Assembly: GCA_963682055.1 (NCBI GenBank)
Contig: OY821746.1
Location: 7,165,992 to 7,229,991, forward strand
Length of the DNA stretch: 64,000 nt
Source: Primula veris
Taxonomy: Eukaryota > Streptophyta > Magnoliopsida > Ericales > Primulaceae
Direction: 5' to 3'
Shown here: one piece after another, positions 1 to 10,560 of the stretch
Layout of the letters: every line of letters starts with the position of its first letter
Numbering within the stretch: position 1 is the stretch's first letter
Notes under the pieces: generated by a model
Databases searched by the model: none
What the model saw: the letters and a program-made list of their open reading frames with translations, nothing else
Told to the model about the DNA's origin: nothing
Position numbers and translations under genes: made by a program

Positions 1-366
1 CAATACAAATACAAGGAAAGAAATGGACTAACAAGAAACAAAATATAATGTTGAAAGAAAGAATATAATCATGTAACAAAATATAATCTTGTGGAGTAAA
101 GTATTGAAAGTATAGCGAAACTCAAAAGATAATAATATTTCTTTAAATAGGCACACTTTATAGGGGCAAACCCGTCAATATCTCCAACATTTGAAATCCT
201 TATTTCCCGCTTACCAAAGCTATATCACCTCAAATCAAACTTATATAGAAAGTTAACCGTTTGTAAATGATTTCTATTATAAAAAACCATAACACTAATT
301 AGCTAGAAGTATATCTAATCAGTTGGTAGTTCTAAAACCATAACACTAATTAGCTATGTATTTACC
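1..366. repeat. Left arm of an inverted repeat, promoter-like, upstream of BMT5-like copy 1
   Basis: This stretch is nearly identical to the reverse complement of 17538-17864. Base 1 of the window pairs with 17864, so the repeat may continue past the left edge. The left arm holds about 50 extra bases in which a short CCATAACACTAATTAGCT segment is repeated. A TATATA motif lies near 242-247 and the first coding exon of copy 1 follows at 428, so this is probably promoter and 5' UTR. A looser match (GGCAAATCCGTGAATATCTC and surroundings, near 10390) lies in front of the intact copy 2, which supports the promoter reading. Confidence 0.8.
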
Positions 367-707
367 ATTTCCAGAGATTAACGCAAATGTGTACAATTAA
401 AAAGATGATGATGAAGAAAAAAGAATAATGCATTACACATCATCTCAACAGATATTAATCGTCGGTGATGGCGATTTCTCTTTCTCCCTTTGTTTGGCTA
501 AGGCGTTTGGCTCTGGCAACAACATCGTCGCTACTTCTCTCGATTCCTTCGGTATGTTTACGAATACTGTCAAGTTCATCATTGTATATTTACACTTTCG
601 GTTACCAATGTTGTTATTTTTATTTACAAAAATATTCTTAGTTTGTTTATATTATCTTACTGTTTCATATAGTTTGTGTATTAATAAAGTAACTTTACTA
701 TGCCCCC

Positions 708-1037
708 GTTTGGCATAGGTTTTTTGATAAAAAAGCTGCTTTTTAAAAAGCAATGAGAATAAAGTGACCCTAAATAAAGTTGCGTAGTGTTTGGCACCAT
801 TACTTTTTTACTTCTAAGTGACTTATAACTTGTTTTTATTTATAAGTCATTGGTCACCTATTTTAACTTATAAGTGAGTTGTAGATATGCACACACATTC
901 TATTATAAAGTCTTTAGTTTTGGAAAATTTAAAGTGAAAAAACTTAAAAATTACACAAAATTCTAGCTTTTTTGCTTTTTAGCGTTTTTGACGGAAAAAC
1001 TAGCTTTTTAAAAGATAAAAAAGCTGACTTACCAAAC
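708..1037. mobile_element. MITE-like AT-rich insertion in intron 1 of copy 1
   Basis: The segment begins with GTTTGGCATAGG followed by AAAAAAGCTG and ends with the inverted counterpart AAAAGCTGACTTACCAAAC. Imperfect terminal inverted repeats around a short non-coding AT-rich core are typical of small non-autonomous DNA transposons. The homologous intron of copy 2 does not show this segment. I could not define a clean target-site duplication, so the superfamily is left open. Confidence 0.4.
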
Positions 1038-2057
1038 ACTCATGGATTTTTTTAATAAAAAAACTAAGGAAAAAAGTTGTTGCCAATGCACTATATTAGT
1101 GTGACAATCTGGAGATACCCATGCGTTTTCGGGATATTGTATTGATATGTGTATGCCTCATCTACCAAGTAGTCTAAGCTAACAATCACATCTTGTTTCT
1201 TGTTGTTGTGGTGTTTATCGTTTACAATAAGTAGTATCGTTCAGTCGTTCTTTGGTTACAAGAAGATTGCATTAGAATTCAGGATGCAGACAAGGAAATT
1301 GTGCTTTTCGATTATGTGATCTGATCTCATTTGCCTAATTTACTACTATGAAGGAAATAAAATGTCGTTAACAGTTCCACTTTACAAATTTAGATAGGCC
1401 TACATGTTTTAGGACTTTTATCTGACCAAAAAGAGGGAAAACTTTGTTGAAGTGACACTAAATCCCTTTTTTCATGATTTGAAATTTGTTCAAATGAAAA
1501 ATAGTGGACATGTTTTAAAATCTCTTCCTCGCTAGTATAGTCTATTAATTTGTAGATTCTTTTTAATACCACATTACAGTGTTTAGAATTTGATACAGTA
1601 GTTATCTTCCTTTGATGAATTAGATATACTGGTGAACAAGTACACGCAAGCATGTGCAAATCTAAAGAAATTGAAGTCGCTGGGAGCAGATTTGTTACAC
1701 AAAGTGGACGCAACTAAAATGATGCTTCATACTGATCTCCAAATGAGGAAATTCGATCGTATTGTTTTTAATTTCCCTCACGCAGGATTCCATGGGAAAG
1801 AAGATCATGCCGAAGTTATCAAGTACTGGGTGTTTCTGACTGATTTTGAGCATATCTGCTTTTAATTTCCTTATTCTTTTCGTCATTCTAGTATTCCGTC
1901 TCCATTTAAATACTGATTTAGGTTTCTCGTGGTCTGACTTTTGATACTCTCATCGAAGTTGCTTGTCCTCAAGCAGCTAATACGGTAAAAATCTGCCCGT
2001 GCAGGTTCCGTGCAGGTGAAGCTCGGAGCTTAGATGATCGACAGCTCCTTAATTAAG

Positions 2058-2215
2058 GGCTTGTTTGGTTAAATCCTTTTAGCATCTAAGCTGATTTTTT
2101 TTTTTAGTTCGGAATAAAGCTAAAGCTTATCCATCTTAAGAAACTTCTAGCTTCTTTAAGCAAAAAAAAAAACCCAGAAAAGATCAGCTTTAAGCTGGTC
2201 ACCAAATGCAGTCTA
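2058..2215. mobile_element. Short MITE-like segment next to the Copia insertion
   Basis: The segment opens with GCTTGTTTGGTTAAATCC and closes with GCTGGTCACCAAATGCAGTC, a GTTTGGT/ACCAAA inverted pair. The interior is rich in AAGCTTT-type words on both strands. It resembles the segment at 708-1037 in style. No target duplication is visible, so this is tentative. Confidence 0.28.
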
Positions 2216-2252
2216 CTTTTTAAGCAAAAAATTAGAGATTATATGCTGTAAA

Positions 2253-2608
2253 TGTTAGGGTCGATCAGGCGAATCAATAAAATACAGAAATACTAAAACC
2301 GAGCACACACACGCTTTGATAACGGAGTTCACCCAAATTGGCTACGTCTCCGGGCCGCTACACGTGACACTTAATATATATATTAAAAGAGGATTACAAA
2401 CGTAATCTAGCTAGATCACAAAGCTATGGTTCTCTCGCAACTAGAACTCTCTCTTTATAATATAGAGGTGTTTGTGTAGGTGTAATTAAAAATACAAGAT
2501 ATTGGGGCATATAAATAGGACCCTTAGTGGGTCATCATATTACAATTCCAAGTGATGTGGGATAATTGGAAAACATGGCCAAACCTCATTTGGCTCCACA
2601 ACTCAACA
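2253..2608 (-). repeat. 3' LTR of the Copia element
   Basis: On the minus strand it begins TGTTGAG and ends CTAACA. It differs from the 5' LTR by a few substitutions and an extra CAT near 2533. A core near 2322-2355 (ACGGAGTTCACCCAA and CTACGTCTCCGG) is shared with a diverged LTR-like stretch at about 14468-14503. Confidence 0.95.
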
Positions 2609-2787
2609 ATCTCCCACTTGGAGTCAAATGTCGAGTGCTTCAAAAAAGAAATCCACTTATCCCCGATCACCGAACTCACTGTGCTCCACCGAGCAGAATG
2701 CTCCCATCGGTATCCTTGTATAGTAATTGATACTCTGCCGTCATCGGCGAGTTACTCATTCTTCCAGTGTAGCGGCGACCCTGAGCC

Positions 2788-5700
2788 TCAAGCTCGGAGC
2801 CCTACTGAGGTTGCACACAGACTCAGTTTGTCGATTGTAACAGTCTTCGTTAGCATATCGGCGGGGTTCTTAGCACCCTCAATCTTTTCTAGCGCGAAGA
2901 TTCCATCTTCTAGAACAGCCCGGATAAAGTGGTAACGAATCTGTATGTGCTTTGTGCGTGAATGGAATACAGGATTCTTGGCTAGCTGAACTGCACTTTG
3001 ACTATCACAGTGCAGAACTCCCTTGTCGGTTTTCTGACCGAGCTCCTTCAAGAACCCTTGCAACCAAATCATCTCTTTGCTTGCTTCCGTCACCGCGACG
3101 TACTCAGCCTCTGTGGTCGACAATGCAACAATCTTCTGCAACTTAGATGTCCAACTCACAGCAGTACCACCGTAGGTACAAACACATCCCGTTGTGCTCT
3201 TTCGGCTGTCCAGATCACCGGCCATGTCAGCATCCACATAGCCGTGCAGGCCTTCCGAGGTCTTTCGGAAACATAATGCCAAACTCACGGTACCCGAGAG
3301 ATATCTCAATATCCATTTCACAGCTTCCCAATGGTGCTTTCCTGGGTTACTCATGTAACGACTGACAACTCCCATTGCATGGGCAATGTCCGGTCTTGTA
3401 CACACCATAGCGTACATCAAGCTACCAATTGCTGAAGCGTAGGGTATGTTCGACATACGATCCTTTCCTTCCTCGTCTGAGGGTGATTGTTTCTTCGACA
3501 AGCTAAAGTGTGTGGCTAGCGGTGAGCCTACAGCTTTGGCATCACTCATGCTAAACCGTGCCAACACTTTCTTTACATACTCGGCTTGCGACAGAAACAG
3601 GGACCCATCCCTTCCTCGGGAAATCCTCATACCGAGGATCTGATTTGCGGCACCCAAATCTTTCATCTCGAACTGTTTCGCCAACTGTTGCTTCACCTTG
3701 TTAATCTCAACAAGGCTCGACCCGGCGAGCAACATGTCATCTACATACAAAAGTAGTATGACGTACGAAGAGTTCGTAAATCTCTTCACGAAACAGCAGT
3801 GATCACTATCACTTCTTTCGAACCCGGTATCCGCCATGAAACTGTCAAACTTCTTATACCACTGTCGTGGTGCTTGTTTTAGCCCGTACAAGCTCTTCCT
3901 CAGTTTGCAGACCAGTTTCTCTTTTCCCTTTTCGGCAAACCCTTCAGGTTGGAGCATGTAAATTTCTTCTTCTAGATCTCCATGGAGAAATGCAGTTTTC
4001 ACATCTAACTGCTCGGGATGAAGATTCGCATTTACAACAATGCTCAACAATAGCCGAATAGTCGTCATCTTTACGACTGGTGAAAAGATCTCGGTGTAGT
4101 CAATTCCTGCCTTTTGCTGGAACCCTTTGACTACTAGGCGTGCCTTATACCGTTTCGTGCCATCTTGTTCCTCCTTTAGACGGAACACCCATTTGTTGCT
4201 CAGTGCCCTTTTCCCCTTGGGCAGTTCGGCTAACTGCCAAGCCACATTCTTCTCGAGCGACTTCATCTCATCCTTCATCGCGAGCTACCACTTGCTCGAG
4301 TCTTTCAGCTCCAGAGCTTCTTCTCTACTTTCGGGCTCTCCTGCATCACTGAGCAATATGTAATGCAGGGAAGGAGAGTATCGGGCAGGAGGTCTCCTCT
4401 CGCGATGACCTCGGCCCAATTCAGGTCGGGGAGTCTGGGATAGCTCATCGGCCTCTTCAGCATCTGCTGGTCGGTTGTCGAGCGCCACTGGCTCATCTTC
4501 AGTGTCATTTTCCAAGTCCAATCTTGAAAACGCATTCATGTCGACCATACCACTTTCCTCGGACGGGAGCGCTTGTTCTTCCACATTTTGTCGATCTTTG
4601 AACAAAATGCTTTCGTTGAAGATGACATCCTTACTGCGAATGATCCTCTTTGTTTGACCATCCCAAAAACGATATCCAAACTCAGCTCCACCGTACCCCA
4701 CAAAGTAACACACTTTGGATTTCGAGTCAAGCTTGGTACGTTCATTTATGTCGACATGGATATATGACAGACAACCGAACACCCGCAAGTGTTCATACGA
4801 GATAGGCTTTCCTATCCATAGGCTTTCCTATCCATACTTCCTCGGGAATTCTCTTTTCCATTGGCACTGAGGATCCGCGGTTAATGAGGTAAACCGTCGT
4901 GCTTACTGCATGTGCCCACAAGGCTTTGGGCAACCCACTTTGCAGTCACATACTCCTACCATGCTCATTGATTGTTCGGTTCATTCGCTCGGCCACGCCA
5001 TTCTGCTGTGGCGTTCTTCGGATGGTCTTCTCCATTCGAATGCCTTTCTGAGCACAGAACTCTAGAAACTTCGCATCAATGTACTCTCCTCCGTTGTCGG
5101 ACCTCAAACACTTGAGTTTATTCCCGGTCTCTAGTTCGACCATGGCCTTCCATTCTTGAAATTTCTTAAACACCTCAGACTTGTGTTTCAAGAAGTAGAC
5201 CCATGTTTTCCTCGTCGAATCATCGATGAAGGTCACATAGTATTGAGCTCCTCCCAGTGAGGTTACTGGAGATGGTCCCCATACATCTGAGTGGACCAGT
5301 GCTAGCTTCTCCTCCTTGGGAGCTTTTCCACCTTTCCGGAAGCTCACTTTCTTCTGCTTCCCGAAGATGCAACCTTCACACATATCGAGGTTGACAGACT
5401 TCAAGCCTGGAAGTTTGTTGTCCTTCGCTAACACCTTCATCCCCTTCTCACTCATGTGACCCAACCGTCGATGCCACAGTTCCGAGCAGTCTTGCGACAC
5501 AGCTGCCGCCACTGTACACTCCTCATCAGTCGTCATGTACAGCGTACCGACCTTGCTCCCTCGGGCTATCACCATAGCTCCTCGTGAAACTTTCCAAGCT
5601 CCACAGCTGAACGAAATGGAGTGCCTTTCGGCATCGAGTTGACCTACTGAGATCAGATTCTTGGTCAACCTCGGGACATGCCTCACTTTCGTTAGCTTCC

Positions 5701-6766
5701 ATACCGATCCATTTGGAATGCGAATTTTCACATCGCCCATTCCAACAACATCCAACGCTTCTCCGTCGGCTAGATACACTTTACCGAAATTACCCGTAGT
5801 GTAATTTTCGAATAAATCCTTCTGAGCGGTCGTGTGAAATGATGCCCCAGAGTCTAGAATCCACGAATCTATGTCTCTCTGTACGGCAAGCATTAAACAG
5901 TCATCCGAATCCTCGTCGCTCGCAACATTAGCCACGTGATCACGGCCGGTACTCTTCTTCGGCTGCCTGCACTCATGACTGAAGTGCCCCATACCCTGGC
6001 AGTTATAGCATCGAAGATTCTTCTTACTTCGATCGCTATCTTTGCCTACTCGGCTAAACCCTCTTCTACCTCGGGATTGTGAACGTCCTCTAACGTCCCA
6101 TACCCTGGCCTTACCCCGGTCTCTTGAACCCATGTTCAAGGATGCTCCATCATTTGAGCATTCACCCATATCCAATCTCCTGAGTTCCTCAGCGAGTATT
6201 TGATCTCGGATGCCGTTGTAAGTCAGTTTCTCCTTTCCAATTGAGTTGCTCACAGCAGCTCGCATGAATTCCCAACTGTTCGGTAGAGATGCTAGCAGTA
6301 TAAGGGCTCTCACTTCGTCTTCAAAAGTTATCTCCACCGCATCCAACTGATTTACGGTGTCGATGAACTTGTTCACGTGACTCGCGACAGGTGTCCCCTC
6401 AGCCATGCGTAGGTTGAACAACTTACGCATGAGATGTACCTTGTTGTTCGCGGATGGGTTCTCATACATGTCGGTGAGGATCTTCATCATCCCCATCGTC
6501 GTCGTCTCTCTTGCGACGTTATGTGCGACACTCCTAGATAGTGTTAGGCGGATCACTCCCAACACTTGACGGTCTAAGAGTTTCCACGCCTCATCGGTGG
6601 TCGTGGTCGGCCTTTCCTCAAGGAGAAGTGGCTGATGCATCTTCCTCCCGTAGAGGTAGTCCTCTATCTGCATTCTCCAGAATGCGAAGTCCTTCCCGTC
6701 AAACTTCTCGATCCCGTGTGTGGTCCTGTCTTCTTTCGCCATCGATCTTCCGAGCTCTGATACCAC
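2788..6766 (-). pseudogene. Copia gag-pol polyprotein, interrupted
   Basis: Reading on the minus strand from 6766, the first open part (606 residues) holds a UBN2-type gag, the zinc knuckle CYNCQGMGHFSHEC, protease WILDSGASFH, the GAG-pre-integrase HRRLGHM...CEGC motif, and an integrase core with DVWGP, FIDDSTRKTW and LRSDNGGEY. It stops at a TGA at 4946. A 16-bp tandem duplication (4805-4820 and 4821-4836) then shifts the frame. The next part (4285-4788) opens with RVFGCLSYIHVD and ends at a TAG in the same frame as the last part. That last part (2788-4278, 496 residues) holds reverse transcriptase (FLHGDLEEEIYM, YVDDMLLAG) and RNase H (KSTTGCV, STTEAEY, TKHIQIRYHFIR). The order PR-INT-RT-RH marks Copia. 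Two in-frame stops and one frameshift make it a pseudogene. Confidence 0.95.
6754..6765 (-). other. tRNA-iMet primer binding site of the Copia element
   Basis: The minus strand reads TGGTATCAGAGC, two bases inside the 5' LTR. It is complementary to the 3' end of plant initiator methionine tRNA and would prime minus-strand DNA synthesis. Confidence 0.9.
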
Positions 6767-6767
6767 T

Positions 6768-7120
6768 TGTTAGGGTCGATCAGGCGAATCAATGAAAGAC
6801 AGAAATACTAAAACCGAGCACACACACGCTTTGATAACGGAGTTCACCCAAATTGGCTACGTCTCCGGGCCGCTACACGTGACACTTAATATATATATTA
6901 AAAGAGGATTACAAACGTAATCTAGCTAGATCACAAAGCTATGGTTCTCTCGCAAATAGAACTCTCTCTTTATAATATAGAGGTGTTTGTGTAGGTGTAA
7001 TTAAAAATACAAGATATTGGGGCATATAAATAGGACCCTTAGTGGGTCATATTACAATTCCAAGTGATGTGTGATAATTGGAAAACATGGCAAAAACTCA
7101 TTTGGCTCCACAACTCAACA
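6768..7120 (-). repeat. 5' LTR of the Copia element
   Basis: Partner of the LTR at 2253-2608 and about 97 percent identical by eye. It is followed on the plus strand by the target duplication GTAAA and then by intron 2 sequence of the interrupted host gene. Confidence 0.95.
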
Positions 7121-7951
7121 GTAAAGACACTGAGATCAAGTGAATTTTAACAATGCATTTATGCTTAGTCCTTGATGGAAAATGACATTGTTGCAATCCT
7201 AAGAGCATTCAAATTCCAGGTTTTAAGTGACTTTTAACAATGCATGTAATTTAGTATAGAAAGCCATACCACTCTACATTGAGATCCTTAGGTGATTCTA
7301 CATTTTAAATTTAGTATTCCCGATGCTTATAACTTCTCTGAAATTTATAATTTAATTCATTTGGGTTGAGTATTGGCCGTTTTCGTCTTAATTAATGACT
7401 TCATTCCTCTAACAAGCCTCCTTTTTTCCATATTTCTATTACAGGATGCATAGGAATATCGTACATGGATTTTTCAGGAATGCAAGGGGAATGTTACGAC
7501 CCTACTGAGAAATTCATGTCACCCACAAAACATATGCACCTTATTGCTATTGGAAACTTGAGGAACTTGCAAAAGGTAATTCTCTACTAAGGATTGACTG
7601 TGTTGATTTCAAAATAGATGATTATCCGGGTTATAATAATAAGAGAGGACATGGTACAAGACCTGATGATCCCTTCTCTTCAAATAGGAGCGTACCTATA
7701 AATTTATATTTTCGCCATCAGCAAAAAGCTTTCCCTCAAAAAGGCTCCACGTGGTCGAGATATTCATATTCCAGATACTTCCTTACCAATAGATACTCGA
7801 ATGCCTTGTTACGGGGTTGGTTTTGATCTTTTTAACTTGGTTCTGCAAGCTTTGCCTATTGGTTGTGGATTTCGATAGATATATGAAAGAATACCTAGGA
7901 CGAAGCTTCAATAATTACTTGAGAAATTTGTTAGAGCTCCACTACTTGTGA

Positions 7952-8640
7952 GCATTATGGGAGGGCAAGATCATTGGTGTTATTTTGTTATGGTTGTCAA
8001 CTGTGAGTTTTTTTTTTTGAAATATTGTCAACTGTGAGTTGAAACAGCAAATTTAGACCTGTTTTTATTAAAAAATGAGTTTTCTTAATAGACATGAATG
8101 TTTTTAGCATTGCGAAAAACAATGCAGGAAAAATTGAAAACACGGTTTCTGGTCCTTTTCTTTGAGCCACTATGGTTGTTAAGCTGCAAATTCCCTTCTA
8201 TTTAATTTATGTAATCACACGTTTTCCTGAAACCAATTTCAAGAGGGTTCAGCTCCTTTTGCTATAATATATGTTGGGAAAATATGTGTTTAATAAATGA
8301 AGCTGTTTGTTGCCAAATCAATGTCCTTGTTGCTTTGCCTTTTTTCTTAATGGCGCTTATTCACCTTTTATTTGTCCTTACTGAATTATAGCAGAAATTA
8401 GAATGATGCCACAGAGTATCGTTCAATAGAGCACACACCCCTGCATTTTCTTAGATTGAACATCCCGAATTGCTTTCCGTATAAATGAGCTAATAGTCGA
8501 GGCAATTTACGTTTACATTTTTACTTAATATGTTTACTCACGAGTAAGATGGTAAATATTTTTTCTCATCAAATGAATCATATCGGAAACCATACTTGTG
8601 TCGCTACAAGGCACAAGCAGAAAAAGCACCCGTGTTACTA
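7952..8640. other. Intergenic, 3' flank of copy 1
   Basis: AT-rich sequence resembling the 3' flank of copy 2 in places; for example GTAATCACACGTTTTCCTGAA near 8211 matches the stretch after 14180. This shows the duplication carried 3' flanking DNA. No gene or RNA is recognised. Confidence 0.5.
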
Positions 8641-9082
8641 CAAATATGGGAAAACAATACAACTTGGTTTTCCAACCTAGTCACTTCCCGGATTCAATTT
8701 TGCAATATTATCGATAGCGGATGAATTATTTACACAAGTAGTTTTGGAATCCCATTCGCTAACAATTTCACGCCAATCGTTACCCCCATCGAATTTGAGA
8801 CCCTCGTCGGATTGCCCATAGTTCTCCGGTCCAACTTGGGCAAAAGGACAAGGGGTAGAGGCAAACTTTCCATACCTGTCCTAAGACCTTAACACACTTG
8901 AACTTCAAAACCGATAGACGAGAACACATAAAACCGCCCAATAAAACGCCCCCTGCTCCATGAGCAAGTCCCCCAATCGTAACTTTTTTAGACACCAAAT
9001 TGACAATCACATCGAAGTCAACTTCAATGTATATTCCAAGAGCAAAGGGTGACATGTTCACAACTACGATACGCATGACCAT
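8641..9082 (-). pseudogene. Unrecognised coding-like remnant
   Basis: On the minus strand an open frame of 100 codons starts at 9082, and a second, overlapping frame stays open through about 8890-8687 with protein-like composition (for example GLKFDGGNDWREIVSEW, then a stop after LNPGSD). Codon-like texture that switches frame suggests the end of a gene with a frameshift or an unrecognised intron. I do not recognise the family and assign no function. A chance ORF remains possible. Confidence 0.3.
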
Positions 9083-9926
9083 ACTTTTAGAGTCCGAAAC
9101 TAAATTAAATCAAGCTCATTAATATTTAAATATGTTTGGTGTAAGTTCGTTTTTTAATCCCTGGCACAAAATATTAACGACGTTGGTAGCATGATCGGGA
9201 AGTGTGCGAGTACGCAAACTGAGCCATATCTGTTGTCATATTTCATGAATAACTGCAACTATATGAAATTGGACGATAGTTTTGAAAAACCTTTGAGTAT
9301 TTACATTTGTAACGTATAAAGCTTTTATGATTTTCAACTTGTACTGTTAGCCCATCTCCAACCACGTTACATCTAAACAATACAAATTTCATGCTAAAAT
9401 ATAACGTAACTATAACACATCATCAATTATACGTATCCAACCAACATATACACCACACTAAAAAAATATATTCTCAATAAATTTATTGGTTTTATATTTA
9501 ATAACAGTCTTATAAATTATTTCCGAAATACTTTCAAACATATATTCATATAATGGTAGTCATATTAATTATATTAAATTTACCTCTATATATCTTTAAG
9601 AAACTACTAGTGGTTAAGTATCAACATTTAATAGTAGGAGTCATTTTTCGAGTAGAATACATGTGCAATATGCTAATAGTATGACGAAAATATCAATGGT
9701 AATGTACCATTTGTTCCAACTCTATAAAATAGCGGTAACCGGTAAGCATAATCCGAGTTGATCAGAAACCAGAGCAAACCAATTGGAGTTTAGTTTGGTT
9801 TAAAGTTTTAGACAACACTTTAATTTGTTTTGTTTGGTTTGCAGTTTAAGCGTTTTCAAAACCAAACTAAATCAAACCAAAGGAAACCGATTGTTTATAA
9901 CTGAATACATAAATTTATACATTATA
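9083..9926. other. Intergenic AT-rich DNA
   Basis: No gene is seen. Around 9770-9890 there are many GTTTGGTTT words on both strands, a texture common in decayed plant repeats. Confidence 0.5.
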
Positions 9927-10204
9927 TCTATACTATTAGCTTATGTGAAGAGAGCTTATGAAGTCTTGAAACAATTATTTATAAAAGAGTCCTATTAATT
10001 TACAAAATTACAAAATAGTAGTAGACAACTTTTACAGAAGAATTAAAAAAAAAATAACTGCCATCTAATTATTAACTTCATCATCAAATTCATCCACTCT
10101 CTCTCTCTCAACCATAATTGTTACTCTTTTCATCAAATATTCTACCATAACAGGTTATATATATTTTTTTGGATTCACACTCATCGGGTGGACAGGTCCG
10201 CTAG
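9927..10204 (+). mobile_element. Candidate small non-autonomous Helitron
   Basis: The 5' end reads TCTATACTATTAGC and the 3' end reads GGACAGGTCCGCTAG. Plant Helitrons start with TC (often TCTMTAYTA) and end in CTRR, and insert between A and T without a target duplication. Here the preceding base is A and the next base is T. The GGAC-AG-GTCC stem just before CTAG is short, which weakens the call. The 278-bp interior is non-coding. It lies about 350 bp upstream of the intact BMT5-like gene. Confidence 0.5.
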
Positions 10205-10512
10205 TATATATATATATAGTTATAACATCTATATAATTTAATTTTTGTATATCAATTCGTTAGTTTTTTTTACATGAAAGACGTTTTTGCCAAAATATTA
10301 CGTCATTGTCAAAAAAACCGAACCGATGCTCAACACTAATAAATAAATAAATAACCCAATAAAAAGCCAAAGGATACAAATGTGGAGTGGCAAATCCGTG
10401 AATATCTCAAACATTTACAAAACTTGTCTTTTCCCTTTCCCCATTTTTTCTTTTACAAAAAAAAATAGTAGCAATAAACTTGCTACATTAATCTCAATAA
10501 TAGAAGAAACCC

Positions 10513-10522
10513 ATTTATATAA
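10513..10522 (+). promoter_or_regulatory. Probable TATA box of BMT5-like copy 2
   Basis: ATTTATATAA lies about 40 bp in front of the ATG at 10561. The 5' UTR would then be very short. The analogous position in copy 1 has CTTATATAG near 240. Confidence 0.4.
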
Positions 10523-10560
10523 CTGTTTGTAAAAGCAAAACCCTTTTTACTAGAGAGAGA

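Larger units (their letters stand above)
2253..7120 (-). mobile_element. Ty1/Copia LTR retrotransposon (Tnt1/Tork-like), 4.87 kb
   Basis: Two LTRs of 356 and 353 bp flank a gag-pol region on the minus strand. The target-site duplication GTAAA is visible at 2248-2252 and 7121-7125. The primer binding site reads TGGTATCAGAGC on the minus strand (plus-strand 6754-6765), the usual initiator-tRNA-Met site of plant Copia elements. A purine tract AAGTGGGAGAT precedes the 3' LTR. The two LTRs differ at only about ten positions including a short indel, so the insertion is fairly recent. The coding region is nonetheless disabled, so the copy is probably non-autonomous now. It sits in intron 2 of BMT5-like copy 1. 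Confidence 0.96.
428..7951 (+). pseudogene. BMT5-like (DUF2431) methyltransferase pseudogene, copy 1, split by a Copia element
   Basis: The family is named for yeast Bmt5, a 25S rRNA uridine-N3 methyltransferase; plant members have a Rossmann-like SAM fold and mostly unknown substrates. Three exons align with the intact copy 2: 428-551 (motif VGDGDFSFSLCLAKAFGS), 1624-1822 (FDRIVFNFPHAG) and 7445-7951. It is broken in several ways. The N-terminal codons seen in copy 2 are degraded, so the first usable ATG is at 428. The intron 2 donor is a poor GTACTG. Exon 3 has an in-frame TGA after about 22 codons, where copy 2 has a Gly codon, and loses frame again near 7700-7830. Intron 2 contains a 4.87-kb Copia insertion. 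The reading as a dead duplicate of the gene at 10561-13933 is secure; whether it is still transcribed is unknown. Confidence 0.88.
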
